A stretch of 64,000 nt of DNA from JAFNAG01 sp963721405 (GTDB lineage: Bacteria; Acidobacteriota; UBA6911), in the NCBI GenBank assembly GCA_963721405.1, contig CAVRJA010000010.1:62001-126000 (forward strand), written 5' to 3'. The number at the start of each line of letters is the position of its first letter. The first letter of the stretch is position 1. Positions 1 to 8,623 of the stretch are shown here, in pieces. Below the pieces are notes generated by a model. The model made no database searches. It saw only the letters and a list, made by a program, of their open reading frames with translations, and was not told the origin of the DNA. A program made the translations under genes and the position numbers.

Positions 1-321
1 GGGCTCGATCGGCTTGCCGACGGCGAACCCCAGTTCCACCAGCACCAGCCGGATCCCGTTGAATGCGTGGTAGGCGAACGCGGCAAAGACCAGGAACTCT
101 CCGAACTTGAAGATAGGCTGATCGAAGAACCCGCCCGGGATCCACAGGTAAGTGCCGGTGGCGCGCAGGCTGGTCACCACAATGTGCATCAGGAAGTACA
201 GGAGAATTCCCAGGCCTGTGACACGGTGCAGGATGTAGGCGTATCGTTCAACCCCCCAACGCCCTCCGCCGAGCCATCCCCACAGCCCGAGCCGGTTGTC
301 GAATCTCTTGATTTCGGCCAT
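1..321 (-). CDS. sdhC: Succinate dehydrogenase cytochrome b subunit, partial
   Basis: Membrane anchor of succinate dehydrogenase/fumarate reductase, which binds haem b and quinone in the inner membrane. The 107 visible codons begin with MAEIKRFDNRLGLWGW. They include HRVTGLGILLYFLMH, the family signature with a haem-ligand His in the first helix, and YHAFNGIRLVLVELG of the second helix. The C-terminus lies beyond position 1. The ATG at 321 has a GGAGG about four bases upstream. It lies 88 bp downstream of sdhA on the same strand, so the two are probably co-transcribed; an sdhB is expected off the window. The gene order A then C differs from the common C-D-A-B order. Confidence 0.9.
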   Translation of the reverse strand, partial: MAEIKRFDNRLGLWGWLGGGRWGVERYAYILHRVTGLGILLYFLMHIVVTSLRATGTYLWIPGGFFDQPIFKFGEFLVFAAFAYHAFNGIRLVLVELGFAVGKPIEP

Positions 322-409
322 GCGGCCTCCTTGAAAGAATCTGGGCCAAGAACAAATTCATCACTCTATGCTTGGCACATGGAACATGCGACGCTGCGCT
401 TCCGGCCGA

Positions 410-2125
410 TCAATACTTACGCTCCACCGGCTTCCACATCGTAATTGTCACGGGCTTGTATTCCAGCCGGGGCTTGCCACCGGTGTAGTGGACCATCGAG
501 TGGGCCAGGAACTTGTTGTCATCGCGCGTGGGGAAGTCCGTGCGGGAGTGTGCCCCGCGTGACTCTTCACGGGCCGCGCCGGCAAAGAGCAGCACTTCCG
601 CCAACTCGAGCAGATTCTCCGTCTCCAGCGCCTGGATGAGGTTCGAGTTGTAAATTCGACTCTTGTCCTGGACGGAGATTCCCTGGAAGCGCTGTTTCAG
701 TTCAGCGATCTTTTCCAATCCCTGCTTCATCAGCGGGCCTGTGCGGTACACGCCCGCATGCTTGTCCATGAGGGTCCGGAGCTCTCGCCGGATAAGCGAC
801 GGATTCTCCTTGCCACTCTTCTTGAGGAGCCCCTCGAAGATGCGCTTTTCCTCTTCGCGGACTTTGGCCTCCGGCATGTCGTTCAGTTTGGCCCCCTGTC
901 CGAGGTGCCTGGAAATCTCGCCCCCGGTGATTCCTCCCCAGACCAGGCACTCCGCGGTAGAGTTGCAGCCGAGGCGGTTGGCGCCGTGCATGGAATGGCA
1001 TGCCACCTCTCCAGCCGCCCAGATGTTTTCCACCTTCGTCCGGCCGTTGATGTCGGCCTCGATGCCGCCCATGGCATAGTGAGCCACGGGCCGGATGGGA
1101 ATGGGGGTCGTGATCGGATCGATCCCGAGGAACTTCATGCAGACTTCGCGTATCAGCGGCAGGCGCTTGTTGATTTTGTCGGCGCCCAAGTGGGTCAGGT
1201 CGAGCTGAATGTAATCGAGACCTTCGGGCCCCGGAAATCCGCGGCCTTCCAGGATTTCGGTCATTTCCGAACGAGACACGATGTCGCGCGGTGCAAGCTC
1301 CATCATCTTGGGCGCATACTTTTCCATGAAACGCTCGCCCTTGTTGTTGCGCAGATAGCCACCTTCTCCGCGGCAGCCTTCAGTCATAAGAATGCCTGAG
1401 GGGACCAGCCCAGTCGGATGGAACTGGAGGAACTCAGGGTCTTCCAGCGCCAGGCCGGCACGGTAGGCGATCGCCTGGCCGTCGCCGGTCACGGTCTGAG
1501 AGTAGGTGGTGAAACCGTACAGGTTCCCCAGGCCGCCGGATGCCATCAGCAGCGCCTTGCCCCGGAGCACGTAAAACTCGCCCGTCGGCGCATCCATGAG
1601 CGTCAAGCCGGCGAACCGCCCGTTCTCGACCATGAGCGACGTCACGAAACACTCGTCGTAGCGCTTGAAGTTCTTGTATTTGAGGAGCGTGTCGTACAGG
1701 GCCTGGACCTCCATGAAACCCGTCTTGTCGAGAGCCATGCACGCGCGTGGGAAGGAATGCCCGCCGAAAGGCCTCTGCATGATGCGACCATCCTCGCGAC
1801 GCGACCAGGGCACCCCCCAGTGTTCCAGCATGCGGATTTCATCCGGCGAAGTTTTGACAAACCTTGCGACCGTATCCTGGTCGGCGAGAAAATCCGCGCC
1901 CTTGACGGTATCCCAGGAGTGCAGTTCGAGGCTGTCTCCCTCCTCCGGGCGCATCACGGCGGCGGTCCCACCCTCCGCACAGACGGAGTGAGCACGCATG
2001 ATCTGCACCTTGGAGATGACGCCGATGTCCGCCTTGCCCCCCGTTTTGATGCAAATCTCGACGGCGGCACGCAGCCCGGCGAGCCCGGTTCCCAGGATTA
2101 AGACATCATGAGTTATCTGCTGCAT
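410..2125 (-). CDS. sdhA: Succinate dehydrogenase flavoprotein subunit
   Basis: FAD-containing catalytic subunit oxidising succinate to fumarate at the cytoplasmic side of the membrane (TCA cycle and respiration). With the start at 2125 it has 571 residues. An N-terminal dinucleotide-binding motif LGTGLAGLRAAVE is followed by MRAHSVCAEGG, whose His46 matches the residue that binds FAD covalently. HPTGLVPSGILMTEGCRGEG and WAAGEVACHSMHGANRLG follow, and SRGAHSRTDFPTRDD lies near the C-terminus. An in-frame start exists at 2200, but the ATG at 2125 has AAGGAG ten bases upstream and gives the family's usual N-terminus. It is followed by sdhC. Confidence 0.95.
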   Translation of the reverse strand: MQQITHDVLILGTGLAGLRAAVEICIKTGGKADIGVISKVQIMRAHSVCAEGGTAAVMRPEEGDSLELHSWDTVKGADFLADQDTVARFVKTSPDEIRMLEHWGVPWSRREDGRIMQRPFGGHSFPRACMALDKTGFMEVQALYDTLLKYKNFKRYDECFVTSLMVENGRFAGLTLMDAPTGEFYVLRGKALLMASGGLGNLYGFTTYSQTVTGDGQAIAYRAGLALEDPEFLQFHPTGLVPSGILMTEGCRGEGGYLRNNKGERFMEKYAPKMMELAPRDIVSRSEMTEILEGRGFPGPEGLDYIQLDLTHLGADKINKRLPLIREVCMKFLGIDPITTPIPIRPVAHYAMGGIEADINGRTKVENIWAAGEVACHSMHGANRLGCNSTAECLVWGGITGGEISRHLGQGAKLNDMPEAKVREEEKRIFEGLLKKSGKENPSLIRRELRTLMDKHAGVYRTGPLMKQGLEKIAELKQRFQGISVQDKSRIYNSNLIQALETENLLELAEVLLFAGAAREESRGAHSRTDFPTRDDNKFLAHSMVHYTGGKPRLEYKPVTITMWKPVERKY

Positions 2126-2392
2126 GCTTTGTTTGCTCCTTGCGACTCCAGGATTGCGGGTCCCTGAATTAAATGCAGATTGTGAGTCAACAGCCCCCAA
2201 GGCTTCGAGTTATGCGCCGGCGCGGCTCCACGCACTTTTTTAGAAGGCGCAGAATATGCCCGTTTTGCCCGCCCTGTCAATTACGAACTGCGGCCAAAGA
2301 AACCAGCCACGGCAAGTCTGCAATCAGAGGACCGCGCCGCCGGGGTGTAGAGGAAACCTGGGCAACTCCCTTCCTGCGACGGTGCTCTCGAG

Positions 2393-2630
2393 AATCGCTT
2401 GCGCCCGCGGACTTCAGTGGGTGTCCAACATTTTCCTCGGACTTCAGTGGGTGTCCAACATTTCCCCGCGTCCAACCCGGGGACTCTTCAGCGTCCAGCG
2501 GTTGGTGTCAGCAATCGCTTGTGCCCGCGGACTTCAGTGGGTGTCCAACATTTCCGTCCAACAGTTCCTCAGGGGGGTGTCCAACAGTTCCACGTCCAAC
2601 AGTTCCTCCAACAGTTCCTGTGTGGAGGCG
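2393..2630. repeat. Cluster of GTCCAACA-containing repeats
   Basis: The sdhA-cstA gap (2126-2762) has no convincing gene. It holds three identical 25-bp copies at 2409-2433, 2439-2463 and 2529-2553, each ending GTGTCCAACATTT. The first and third sit in a longer shared unit starting AATCGCTTG at 2393 and 2513. From about 2555 to 2620 the shorter element TCCAACAGTTCC recurs four times. ORFs through this stretch only translate the repeats (Ser/Asn runs) and were not called. Confidence 0.8.
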
Positions 2631-2762
2631 TAGCGGAAGTCCAGGGCCACTGGAAAAGGCTCATACGCATTTTCAGGGTGCGGGAAATTGTTTCGTTGAA
2701 TTTGAGCGGCGGTTACGAATAGGCTAGACGCGGATTTTTTGCGCGAATACTAAGGAGACGGT

Positions 2763-4847
2763 ATGAATTCTGCTGTCAAACGAGGTTGGCCCCGGCTGGC
2801 TCGCGGGGCGGCATGGTTTGTCGTCAGCCTGATCGGGGCGGGTTCGCTCGGCGCCATCGCGCTATATCGGGACGAGCCGATCAACGCGATGTGGCTGATC
2901 GTGGCTTCGGTGTGCACTTATCTGATCGGTTACCGTTTTTACAGCCGGTTCATCGCGTTCAAGGTCCTGGAGTTGGACGATCGCAGGGCGACCCCTTCCG
3001 AACGCCTGGATGACGGCCGCGACTTCGTCCCCACCAACAAGTGGGTGCTGTTGGGTCACCATTTTGCCGCCATCGCCGGGCCCGGGCCTCTGGTCGGCCC
3101 GACGCTGGCCGCTCAACTTGGCTACCTGCCGGGTACGCTCTGGATCGTGATCGGAGCGGTCGTCGGAGGCTGCGTTCAGGACTTTGTCATCCTCTTTGCT
3201 TCAATGCGCCGCAACGGCAAGTCCCTGGGACAGATCGCCAAGGAAGAGGTCGGACCGGTTGCCGGCTTTACCGCGCTTTTTGCCATTCTCTCCATACTGA
3301 CCATATTGCTTGCTGTGATCGCCCTGGTCGTGACCAATGCCTTGCGATCCAGTCCCTGGGGGACATTCACGTTGGCGATGACGATCCCGATCGCGATGCT
3401 GATGGGCGTCTACATGCGCTTCGTGCGTCCCGGCAAAGTGCTGGAAACCTCGCTGATCGGCTTCGCGCTGGTGTTGGCTGCGGTCGTGGGAGGACAGTAC
3501 ATCGCTCAAATCCCGACGCTCGCCGCCCTGTTCACCTTCGACGCACGCCATCTCGCACTGCTGATCATCGCGTACGGTTTTGCGGCCTCGGTGCTGCCGG
3601 TCTGGATGCTGCTGGCGCCGCGCGACTATCTCAGCACCTTCATCAAGCTCGGCACGATCTTCCTCCTCGCGCTCGGCATCCTGGCGGTTCGCCCCACGCT
3701 GGCGATGCCCGCCTTGACGCGCTTCATCGACGGGACAGGCCCGGTTTTTGCGGGAAAGATCTTCCCGTTCGCGTTCATCACGATTGCCTGCGGAGCAGTC
3801 TCCGGGTTTCATTCGCTGATTTCCTCCGGAACGACCCCGAAGCTGATCACCAAGGAAAGCCAGGCGCGATTGATCGGCTACGGTTCCATGCTCATGGAGT
3901 CTTTCGTCGCGATCATGGCGATGATTGCGGCGTGCGTCCTGCAGCCGGGCATCTATTTCGCCATCAACAGCCCGGCCGGCATTGTCGGAGCAAGCCCCGC
4001 AGCCGCGACCGCGACCATCTCCTCCTGGGGATACCCGGTTACGGCCCCCGAGATGGCCGAGTTGGCCGACATGGTTGGTGAGCAAAGCCTGTTTGCGCGC
4101 ACCGGCGGCGCCCCGTCCCTGGCGGTGGGTATCGCCCACATTTTCTCCGGAACCCTCGGGGGGAAAGGGTTGATGGCCATCTGGTATCACTTTGCCATCA
4201 TGTTCGAGGCGCTGTTCATACTCACGGTCCTGGATGCCGGCAGCCGCGTCGGGCGATTCCTGGTCCAGGACCTGCTCGGGCACTTCTGGAAGCCGCTCGG
4301 CCGGACCAGCTGGTACCCGAGCGTGATTCTCACCAGCGCCCTGATCGTGGGCGCCTGGGGCTACTTCTTGTACCAGGGCGTGTCGGACCCCCTGGGCGGC
4401 ATCAACAGCCTCTGGCCCCTCTTCGGAATCGCCAACCAGTTGCTCGCCGCCGTGGCGCTGTGCGTCGGCACGACCATTCTCATCAAGATGAACAAGACGC
4501 GTTTCGTCTGGGTGACGCTGGTGCCGATGGCCTGGCTTGTCCTGGCTACCCAGACGGCAGGCTATCAGAAGATGTTCCACCCGGATCCGCGGATCGGGTT
4601 CCTGTCGGAAGCCGACCGCCTGAGCCGGCTGCTGGCAAGCGGCGGGATCGCACCCGGCCAGGTCGCTGCGACCGAACGGCTGATCTTCAATAACCGGCTC
4701 GATGCCGCCGTCACCGCCCTGTTTTCCGTGCTGGTGCTGGTGATCGTGACGGACTCGGCGCGCGAGTGGCTGGCAATCCTCAGGCGGCGGAAGGTCCCGG
4801 TGTTGTGTGAGTCGGAATATGTGGTTTCGGCATTGGCGGGGGATTAG
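2763..4847 (+). CDS. cstA: CstA family carbon starvation / pyruvate-peptide transporter
   Basis: Polytopic inner-membrane protein of 694 residues, the usual size for CstA. Family members import peptides or pyruvate, often under carbon limitation. About 16-18 hydrophobic segments are visible. The conserved N-terminal block GHHFAAIAGPGPLVGPTLAA (residues about 99-118) is present, as are the GGCVQDFVILFAS and SGFHSLISSGTTPKL regions. The ATG at 2763 has AAGGAGACGGT directly upstream. A small YbdD-like gene follows after 2 bp, the usual companion of cstA, so they form an operon. The substrate cannot be told from the sequence. Confidence 0.93.
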   Translation: MNSAVKRGWPRLARGAAWFVVSLIGAGSLGAIALYRDEPINAMWLIVASVCTYLIGYRFYSRFIAFKVLELDDRRATPSERLDDGRDFVPTNKWVLLGHHFAAIAGPGPLVGPTLAAQLGYLPGTLWIVIGAVVGGCVQDFVILFASMRRNGKSLGQIAKEEVGPVAGFTALFAILSILTILLAVIALVVTNALRSSPWGTFTLAMTIPIAMLMGVYMRFVRPGKVLETSLIGFALVLAAVVGGQYIAQIPTLAALFTFDARHLALLIIAYGFAASVLPVWMLLAPRDYLSTFIKLGTIFLLALGILAVRPTLAMPALTRFIDGTGPVFAGKIFPFAFITIACGAVSGFHSLISSGTTPKLITKESQARLIGYGSMLMESFVAIMAMIAACVLQPGIYFAINSPAGIVGASPAAATATISSWGYPVTAPEMAELADMVGEQSLFARTGGAPSLAVGIAHIFSGTLGGKGLMAIWYHFAIMFEALFILTVLDAGSRVGRFLVQDLLGHFWKPLGRTSWYPSVILTSALIVGAWGYFLYQGVSDPLGGINSLWPLFGIANQLLAAVALCVGTTILIKMNKTRFVWVTLVPMAWLVLATQTAGYQKMFHPDPRIGFLSEADRLSRLLASGGIAPGQVAATERLIFNNRLDAAVTALFSVLVLVIVTDSAREWLAILRRRKVPVLCESEYVVSALAGD

Positions 4848-4849
4848 CG

Positions 4850-5026
4850 ATGAAATTCCTGCGCACCATCTGGAAAATGCTCGGGGAACTCGCAGGCGAG
4901 GCCGATTACCGCCGCTACTGCGAGCACCTGCGCACGCACCATCCGGAGCGAAGCCTCCCCTCGGAACGTGAGTTTTTCCTGGCTCGCCTGGAGGAAAAGT
5001 ACGCGCGCCCCACGCGGTGCTGCTGA
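4850..5026 (+). CDS. YbdD/YjiX-like small protein (CstA partner)
   Basis: A 58-residue protein (MKFLRTIWKMLGELAGEADY... ending KYARPTRCC) of the YbdD/YjiX type, DUF466-like. It has the typical W-x-x-x-G-E-x-D-Y-x-x-Y-x-x-H pattern and the H-P-E-R/P-S-E-R-E-F-F segment. Such proteins are encoded immediately after cstA/btsT in many bacteria and are needed for transporter activity in some. The ATG lies 2 bp after the cstA stop, which suggests translational coupling. Confidence 0.88.
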   Translation: MKFLRTIWKMLGELAGEADYRRYCEHLRTHHPERSLPSEREFFLARLEEKYARPTRCC

Positions 5027-5050
5027 TTAAGGCGCCGCAGCAACTATCGG

Positions 5051-5120
5051 AACCACGAAGACCTCGAAGACCTCAAAGTTGATGAGCATGCCTTTGGGGT
5101 CGTTGAGGTCTTCGTGGTTT
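5051..5120. repeat. Inverted repeat between convergent genes
   Basis: AACCACGAAGACCTC (5051-5065) is the exact reverse complement of GAGGTCTTCGTGGTT (5105-5119), with an internal second GAAGACCTC copy. The hairpin lies between the convergent cstA operon and sigma-factor gene. It could serve as a bidirectional terminator or be a dispersed intergenic palindrome; it lacks a strong T tract. Confidence 0.7.
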
Positions 5121-5194
5121 GATGCTTTTCCAGGCAGTCAAGTTGCCATGCCTTGTTTTCACCGCCGCCGGCAGCGGGTGAGGCGGAGGACAGC

Positions 5195-6145
5195 TCAGCG
5201 TTTCTTCTTGAATTCGACCTGGAGGACGTCGCCGAAAGATTCGGTCATGTATTTCTTCAGTTTGGCGATCAGTTTCTTTTCCGCCACGCGCACCGCTTCG
5301 CGCGAAATCCCGTAACGGTCCGCGATCTGTTGCAGGGTCTCCGGATTCTCTGCGATCAGCCGATTCTTGAGGATCAGCCGGTCGCGGTCGGAGAGGGTCC
5401 TTTCAAACTCCGCCAGCTGGGTATCCAGCATTTCACGGAACTCTCCGTGCGCGATCTTGTCGTCGACGCTTTCTTCCATCAGCCGAAGGCTGTCGATGTA
5501 GCGAATGTTATCGCCGTCGCCGCCGATCGGTGCGTCCAGCGAAATGTCCGGTCCCGTCATCCCCAATTCGACGTTGATTATTTCCTTCTCGTCGACGCCA
5601 AGGTTCTGCGCCAGAAGCTGAGGCGTGGGAACGATTCCCCTGGCTTCGAGTTCCCGCTTTTCCTGGTTGAGGTTCATGAGAATCTTGCGCCGTTCGTTGG
5701 TGGTCCCGATTTTGACCATGCGGGTATTGTCCAGGAGGAACTTGAGGATGTATGCCTTGATCCACCAGGCGGCGTATGTGGGGAGCCGCGTGCCGCGAAA
5801 CGGATCGAACCGCCGCAACGCCTGAAGCAGCCCGACATTCCCTTCCTGGATGAGGTCGAGAAGATTGCGGTAGACCTTCTGATAGATCATGGCAATCTTC
5901 ACCACGAGCTTCAGGTTCGATGTAACCAGCCGGTAAGCGGCCTCGCGGTCGCCGGTTTCGCGGTAAAGCACGGCGAGTTCGTGCTCGTCCTCGCGGCTCA
6001 ACGGGTGAAACCTGCTGATCTCGTAGAGGTACCTCTTGAGCGGGTCGTAGTGTGCGAGCTTGTTCGCACCCAGCCCGAGGTCTTCCTCCTTGAGCTCCAG
6101 CAGTCCCTTGATTTCACGTTCCGGCTTTTCTTCGGTCTCTTCCAC
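5195..6145 (-). CDS. Sigma-70 family RNA polymerase sigma factor, RpoH-like
   Basis: Alternative sigma factor of 316 residues. Region 2 is intact: LVTSNLKLVVKIAMIYQ (about 73-89), then LDLIQEGNVGLLQALRRFDP, and AAWWIKAYILKFLLDN, the strand-opening and -10 recognition part. Region 4.2 carries the helix-turn-helix ETLQQIADRYGISREAVR (about 275-295). The segment ERRKILMNLNQ resembles the RpoH-box area but is not a perfect match, so RpoH-like is preferred over RpoH. There is no long N-terminal region 1.1, so it is not the housekeeping sigma. The start is GTG at 6145. A TATAAT hexamer lies upstream. Confidence 0.88.
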   Translation of the reverse strand: MEETEEKPEREIKGLLELKEEDLGLGANKLAHYDPLKRYLYEISRFHPLSREDEHELAVLYRETGDREAAYRLVTSNLKLVVKIAMIYQKVYRNLLDLIQEGNVGLLQALRRFDPFRGTRLPTYAAWWIKAYILKFLLDNTRMVKIGTTNERRKILMNLNQEKRELEARGIVPTPQLLAQNLGVDEKEIINVELGMTGPDISLDAPIGGDGDNIRYIDSLRLMEESVDDKIAHGEFREMLDTQLAEFERTLSDRDRLILKNRLIAENPETLQQIADRYGISREAVRVAEKKLIAKLKKYMTESFGDVLQVEFKKKR

Positions 6146-6203
6146 AGGCGAGTTCTCTCGAGATGAAAATAGAAGTTCAGAGATCTTTGACCATAAGTCT
6201 ATT

Positions 6204-6209
6204 ATTATA
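6204..6209 (-). promoter_or_regulatory. Candidate -10 box for the sigma-factor gene
   Basis: TATAAT on the minus strand, about 58 bp upstream of the GTG start of the sigma-factor gene, in a short AT-rich island. No convincing -35 hexamer sits at 17 bp, so this is only a candidate. Confidence 0.35.
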
Positions 6210-6346
6210 CTTCACTGAACGGTGGAAAACGGCCCGGACAAACACCGTGGCCGGAAAGCCCGAGGCGGTGCAGACAATCCTGCTTCAGTGCGCCTGTCTG
6301 GAGGGTCCGGGGGAAGCAACCCATGCCCCCGGCAAGGAGGCTGTGT

Positions 6347-7126
6347 ATGGATTACGAAAACCTTGTGGTCGAGAAACGGGGCCGGGTGGCCCTGGTTACG
6401 GTGAACAGGCCGGACAAAATGAATGCCCTGAATGTCCGGACACGCGAGGAGATCCTCGACGTCTTCCAGCAGCTGGGGGAAGATCCGGACATTCGGGTCG
6501 TCGTGATCACCGGCGCAGGCGAAAAGGCCTTCATCGCGGGGGCGGATATCGGCGAGTTTTCCGGGAAGACCGCGCTGGAGCAGAGGGACGTCATGATCCG
6601 GACGCGTGCGTTCGACGCCATGGAGGATTGCCCGAAGCCGGTCATTGCCATGATCAACGGCTATGCCCTGGGAGGCGGGTGCGAGCTTGCCATGGCCTGC
6701 GACATTCGCATCGCCTCGACTAAGGCGAAATTCGGGCAACCAGAAATCAAGTTAGGGATGATTCCCGGGGGCGGGGGAACCCAACGCCTGCCTCGACTGA
6801 TCGGGGAGGGCAAGGCCATGGAGTTGACACTCACCGGCGATCTCGTCGACGCTGAGGAAGCACAGCGCCTCGGACTCGTCAACTCTGTGGTAGCGCCGGA
6901 GGACCTGCAGGCCAGGACCATGGAGTTGGCGGACAGGATTGCGGCGATGAGCCCGATCGCCCTCGCAATGGCCAAGAAGTCGGTGAAAAATGCCGCGCGC
7001 ATGGATCTGGCCACGGGCCTCGATGCCGAAAGCAACCTGTTTGCCCTCTGCTTTGCCAGCGAAGACAAAGAAGAAGGGGTGCGCGCGTTCCTCGAGAAAC
7101 GTAAACCCGTTTTCCAGGGAAGATAG
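6347..7126 (+). CDS. Enoyl-CoA hydratase / crotonase family
   Basis: Hydrates 2-enoyl-CoA to 3-hydroxyacyl-CoA (fatty acid or amino acid degradation), cytoplasmic. The 259 residues are full length for the family. The CoA-binding loop AFIAGADIGEF (61-71), oxyanion-hole and first catalytic Glu in GYALGGGCELAMACD (Glu113) and second catalytic Glu in FGQPEIKLG (Glu133) are all present, so hydratase activity is likely. The ATG at 6347 was preferred over one at 6323 because AAGGAGG lies six bases upstream. It stands alone, divergent from the sigma-factor gene, so its pathway is not defined by context. Confidence 0.93.
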   Translation: MDYENLVVEKRGRVALVTVNRPDKMNALNVRTREEILDVFQQLGEDPDIRVVVITGAGEKAFIAGADIGEFSGKTALEQRDVMIRTRAFDAMEDCPKPVIAMINGYALGGGCELAMACDIRIASTKAKFGQPEIKLGMIPGGGGTQRLPRLIGEGKAMELTLTGDLVDAEEAQRLGLVNSVVAPEDLQARTMELADRIAAMSPIALAMAKKSVKNAARMDLATGLDAESNLFALCFASEDKEEGVRAFLEKRKPVFQGR

Positions 7127-7137
7127 TCGGGCGCGGA

Positions 7138-7956
7138 TCACTCCTTGACATCCGACGCCTGAATCGTGGGGATCGCCTGCAGGGCCCTCTTGCGGGCAAC
7201 GACAATCAACGTGCGGCCCAGCAGGATCTCCCGCGAGGCGAGCAGCCGGCGAATATCGCGGTTGGCAGCCCGCTGAAGGGGATCTCTTTCCTTGCGCATG
7301 GTGCGGATGCTGTAGAGCCGGATCAACGGCTTCAGGAAATAGAGCGCCACCGACCCGCGCCGGAACAGGTCGGTGGTGACCCGGCTGATTTCGAATCCCT
7401 GCGTGTGCAGCATGTACCTCAGCTGGCAGTAGGTGATGGGGTTGATGTGATCAAAGACCGGAACCTGGCTGAACTCGTTTATCGGCCGCGGTACCAGGGA
7501 GTAGAAACCCGAAAACAGGAACTTCAGTCTCGAAGCGAGATTCAGGATATTAGGAGTGGAGAGCACCAGACAGCCATCCGGCCGGAGCACGCGGCGGCAC
7601 TCCCGGACGAAGTGAAACTGGTCTTCCAGATGCTCTATGCCCTCGATGCAGCTGATGAAGTCGAACTGCTCGTCCGCAAGAGGGAACTTACGGTTCAGGT
7701 CGAGGTAGATGCACGGAAGTGGAGCTACCTTGAAAAAAGCCGGATCGATGTCGCCGCCCGTGACGGCATAACCTAACTTATGCAACTGCCATGCGAGCGC
7801 CCCTTCTCCCGCGGGCATTTCCAGCAAGGAACCGCGCGACGGAAAACCGCCGAAGATCTCCAGCACCTTCCGGTGCGTTTTCTCGTGGGCGATGATCTGG
7901 AGGTTCTCGTACTCGCGTGCGGATTCATCGGCCGGACTTTCGGTGATGGAAGACAT
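7138..7956 (-). CDS. Class I SAM-dependent methyltransferase
   Basis: A 272-residue protein with a Rossmann methyltransferase core. Motif I is LLEMPAGEGALAWQL (about 44-58), with Pro in place of the usual first Gly. An acidic end of strand 2 follows (GGDIDP), then FDFISCIEGIEHLEDQ as motif II/post-I, and CRRVLRPDGCLVLSTPN as motif III. The last 100 residues are a basic C-terminal extension with hydrophobic patches (SVALYFLKPLIRLYS). The substrate is unknown; such proteins often act in cell-surface glycan or lipid pathways. It converges on the enoyl-CoA hydratase gene with an 11-bp gap. Confidence 0.85.
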   Translation of the reverse strand: MSSITESPADESAREYENLQIIAHEKTHRKVLEIFGGFPSRGSLLEMPAGEGALAWQLHKLGYAVTGGDIDPAFFKVAPLPCIYLDLNRKFPLADEQFDFISCIEGIEHLEDQFHFVRECRRVLRPDGCLVLSTPNILNLASRLKFLFSGFYSLVPRPINEFSQVPVFDHINPITYCQLRYMLHTQGFEISRVTTDLFRRGSVALYFLKPLIRLYSIRTMRKERDPLQRAANRDIRRLLASREILLGRTLIVVARKRALQAIPTIQASDVKE

Positions 7957-8147
7957 AAAGACTCCGAAAACGGCTGATTGATATCAGAGCACCGGGGCAG
8001 AGTCAACCAGTTGAACGGATAAGTAATTCCTGTGGCATGATTCGGGTGAATCGCGATATCCTGACGGCCGTCCATCGGCGGCAGGGCATGCCGTCATGCA
8101 GTACGCCAGACTTACAGTGAACTGAACACGGCCGGGAGGGAATAAGC

Positions 8148-8585
8148 ATGAGTTACGTGGATAGGAACTTGCTTGAAGGGGAAGAGGTCGTGTACCGCGC
8201 CAGGCTCCACCGGCTGATATTCCTGCCACCGGTCGCCATCGCCGTGGTTGGACTGGCCCTCGCCATTTTTGTCAACGCCATCGCGGGCGCCGTATTCGGC
8301 GTCGCCGCCGTCCTGGTATTTATCCCCCGTTTTGTCCGGTATATGACCTCCGAGTTTGCCGTCACGAACAAGCGGGTGATCGCAAAAGTCGGCCTGATCA
8401 ATCGGCACACGCTCGAGCTTGTGCTGGCAAAGATCGAGACCGTCGGTGTCGACCAGGGTGTCCTGGGACGTATTTTCAACTTCGGCACCATCGTCGTCAC
8501 CGGCACTGGCGGCACCAAGGAACCGTTCAAAAACATTGCCAACCCGCTCGGGTTCCGCAAGCAAGTTCAATCCGAACAGGCCTGA
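8148..8585 (+). CDS. PH domain-containing membrane protein (bPH2/YdbT type)
   Basis: A 145-residue protein. After a short N-terminus (LLEGEEVVYRARLH), two adjacent transmembrane segments span about 25-65 (LIFLPPVAIAVVGLALAIFV, then FGVAAVLVFIPRFVRY). A bacterial PH-like domain follows, with TSEFAVTNKRVIAKVGLINR, LELVLAKIETVGVDQG and FGTIVVTGTGGT, the hallmark order of this family. The function is unclear; members are thought to aid membrane stress responses. GGGAGGGAA precedes the ATG. Confidence 0.85.
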   Translation: MSYVDRNLLEGEEVVYRARLHRLIFLPPVAIAVVGLALAIFVNAIAGAVFGVAAVLVFIPRFVRYMTSEFAVTNKRVIAKVGLINRHTLELVLAKIETVGVDQGVLGRIFNFGTIVVTGTGGTKEPFKNIANPLGFRKQVQSEQA

Positions 8586-8623
8586 CGATCGGCAGCTCTC
8601 AACGCGTAAGGAGATTCATTGCA

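Noticed and set aside
2393..2630. CRISPR array
   Set aside because: Repeat spacing is irregular, units overlap a degenerate motif, and no cas gene is present.
3201..4580. 459-codon minus-strand ORF
   Set aside because: Antisense shadow of cstA, rich in His/Arg/Gln.
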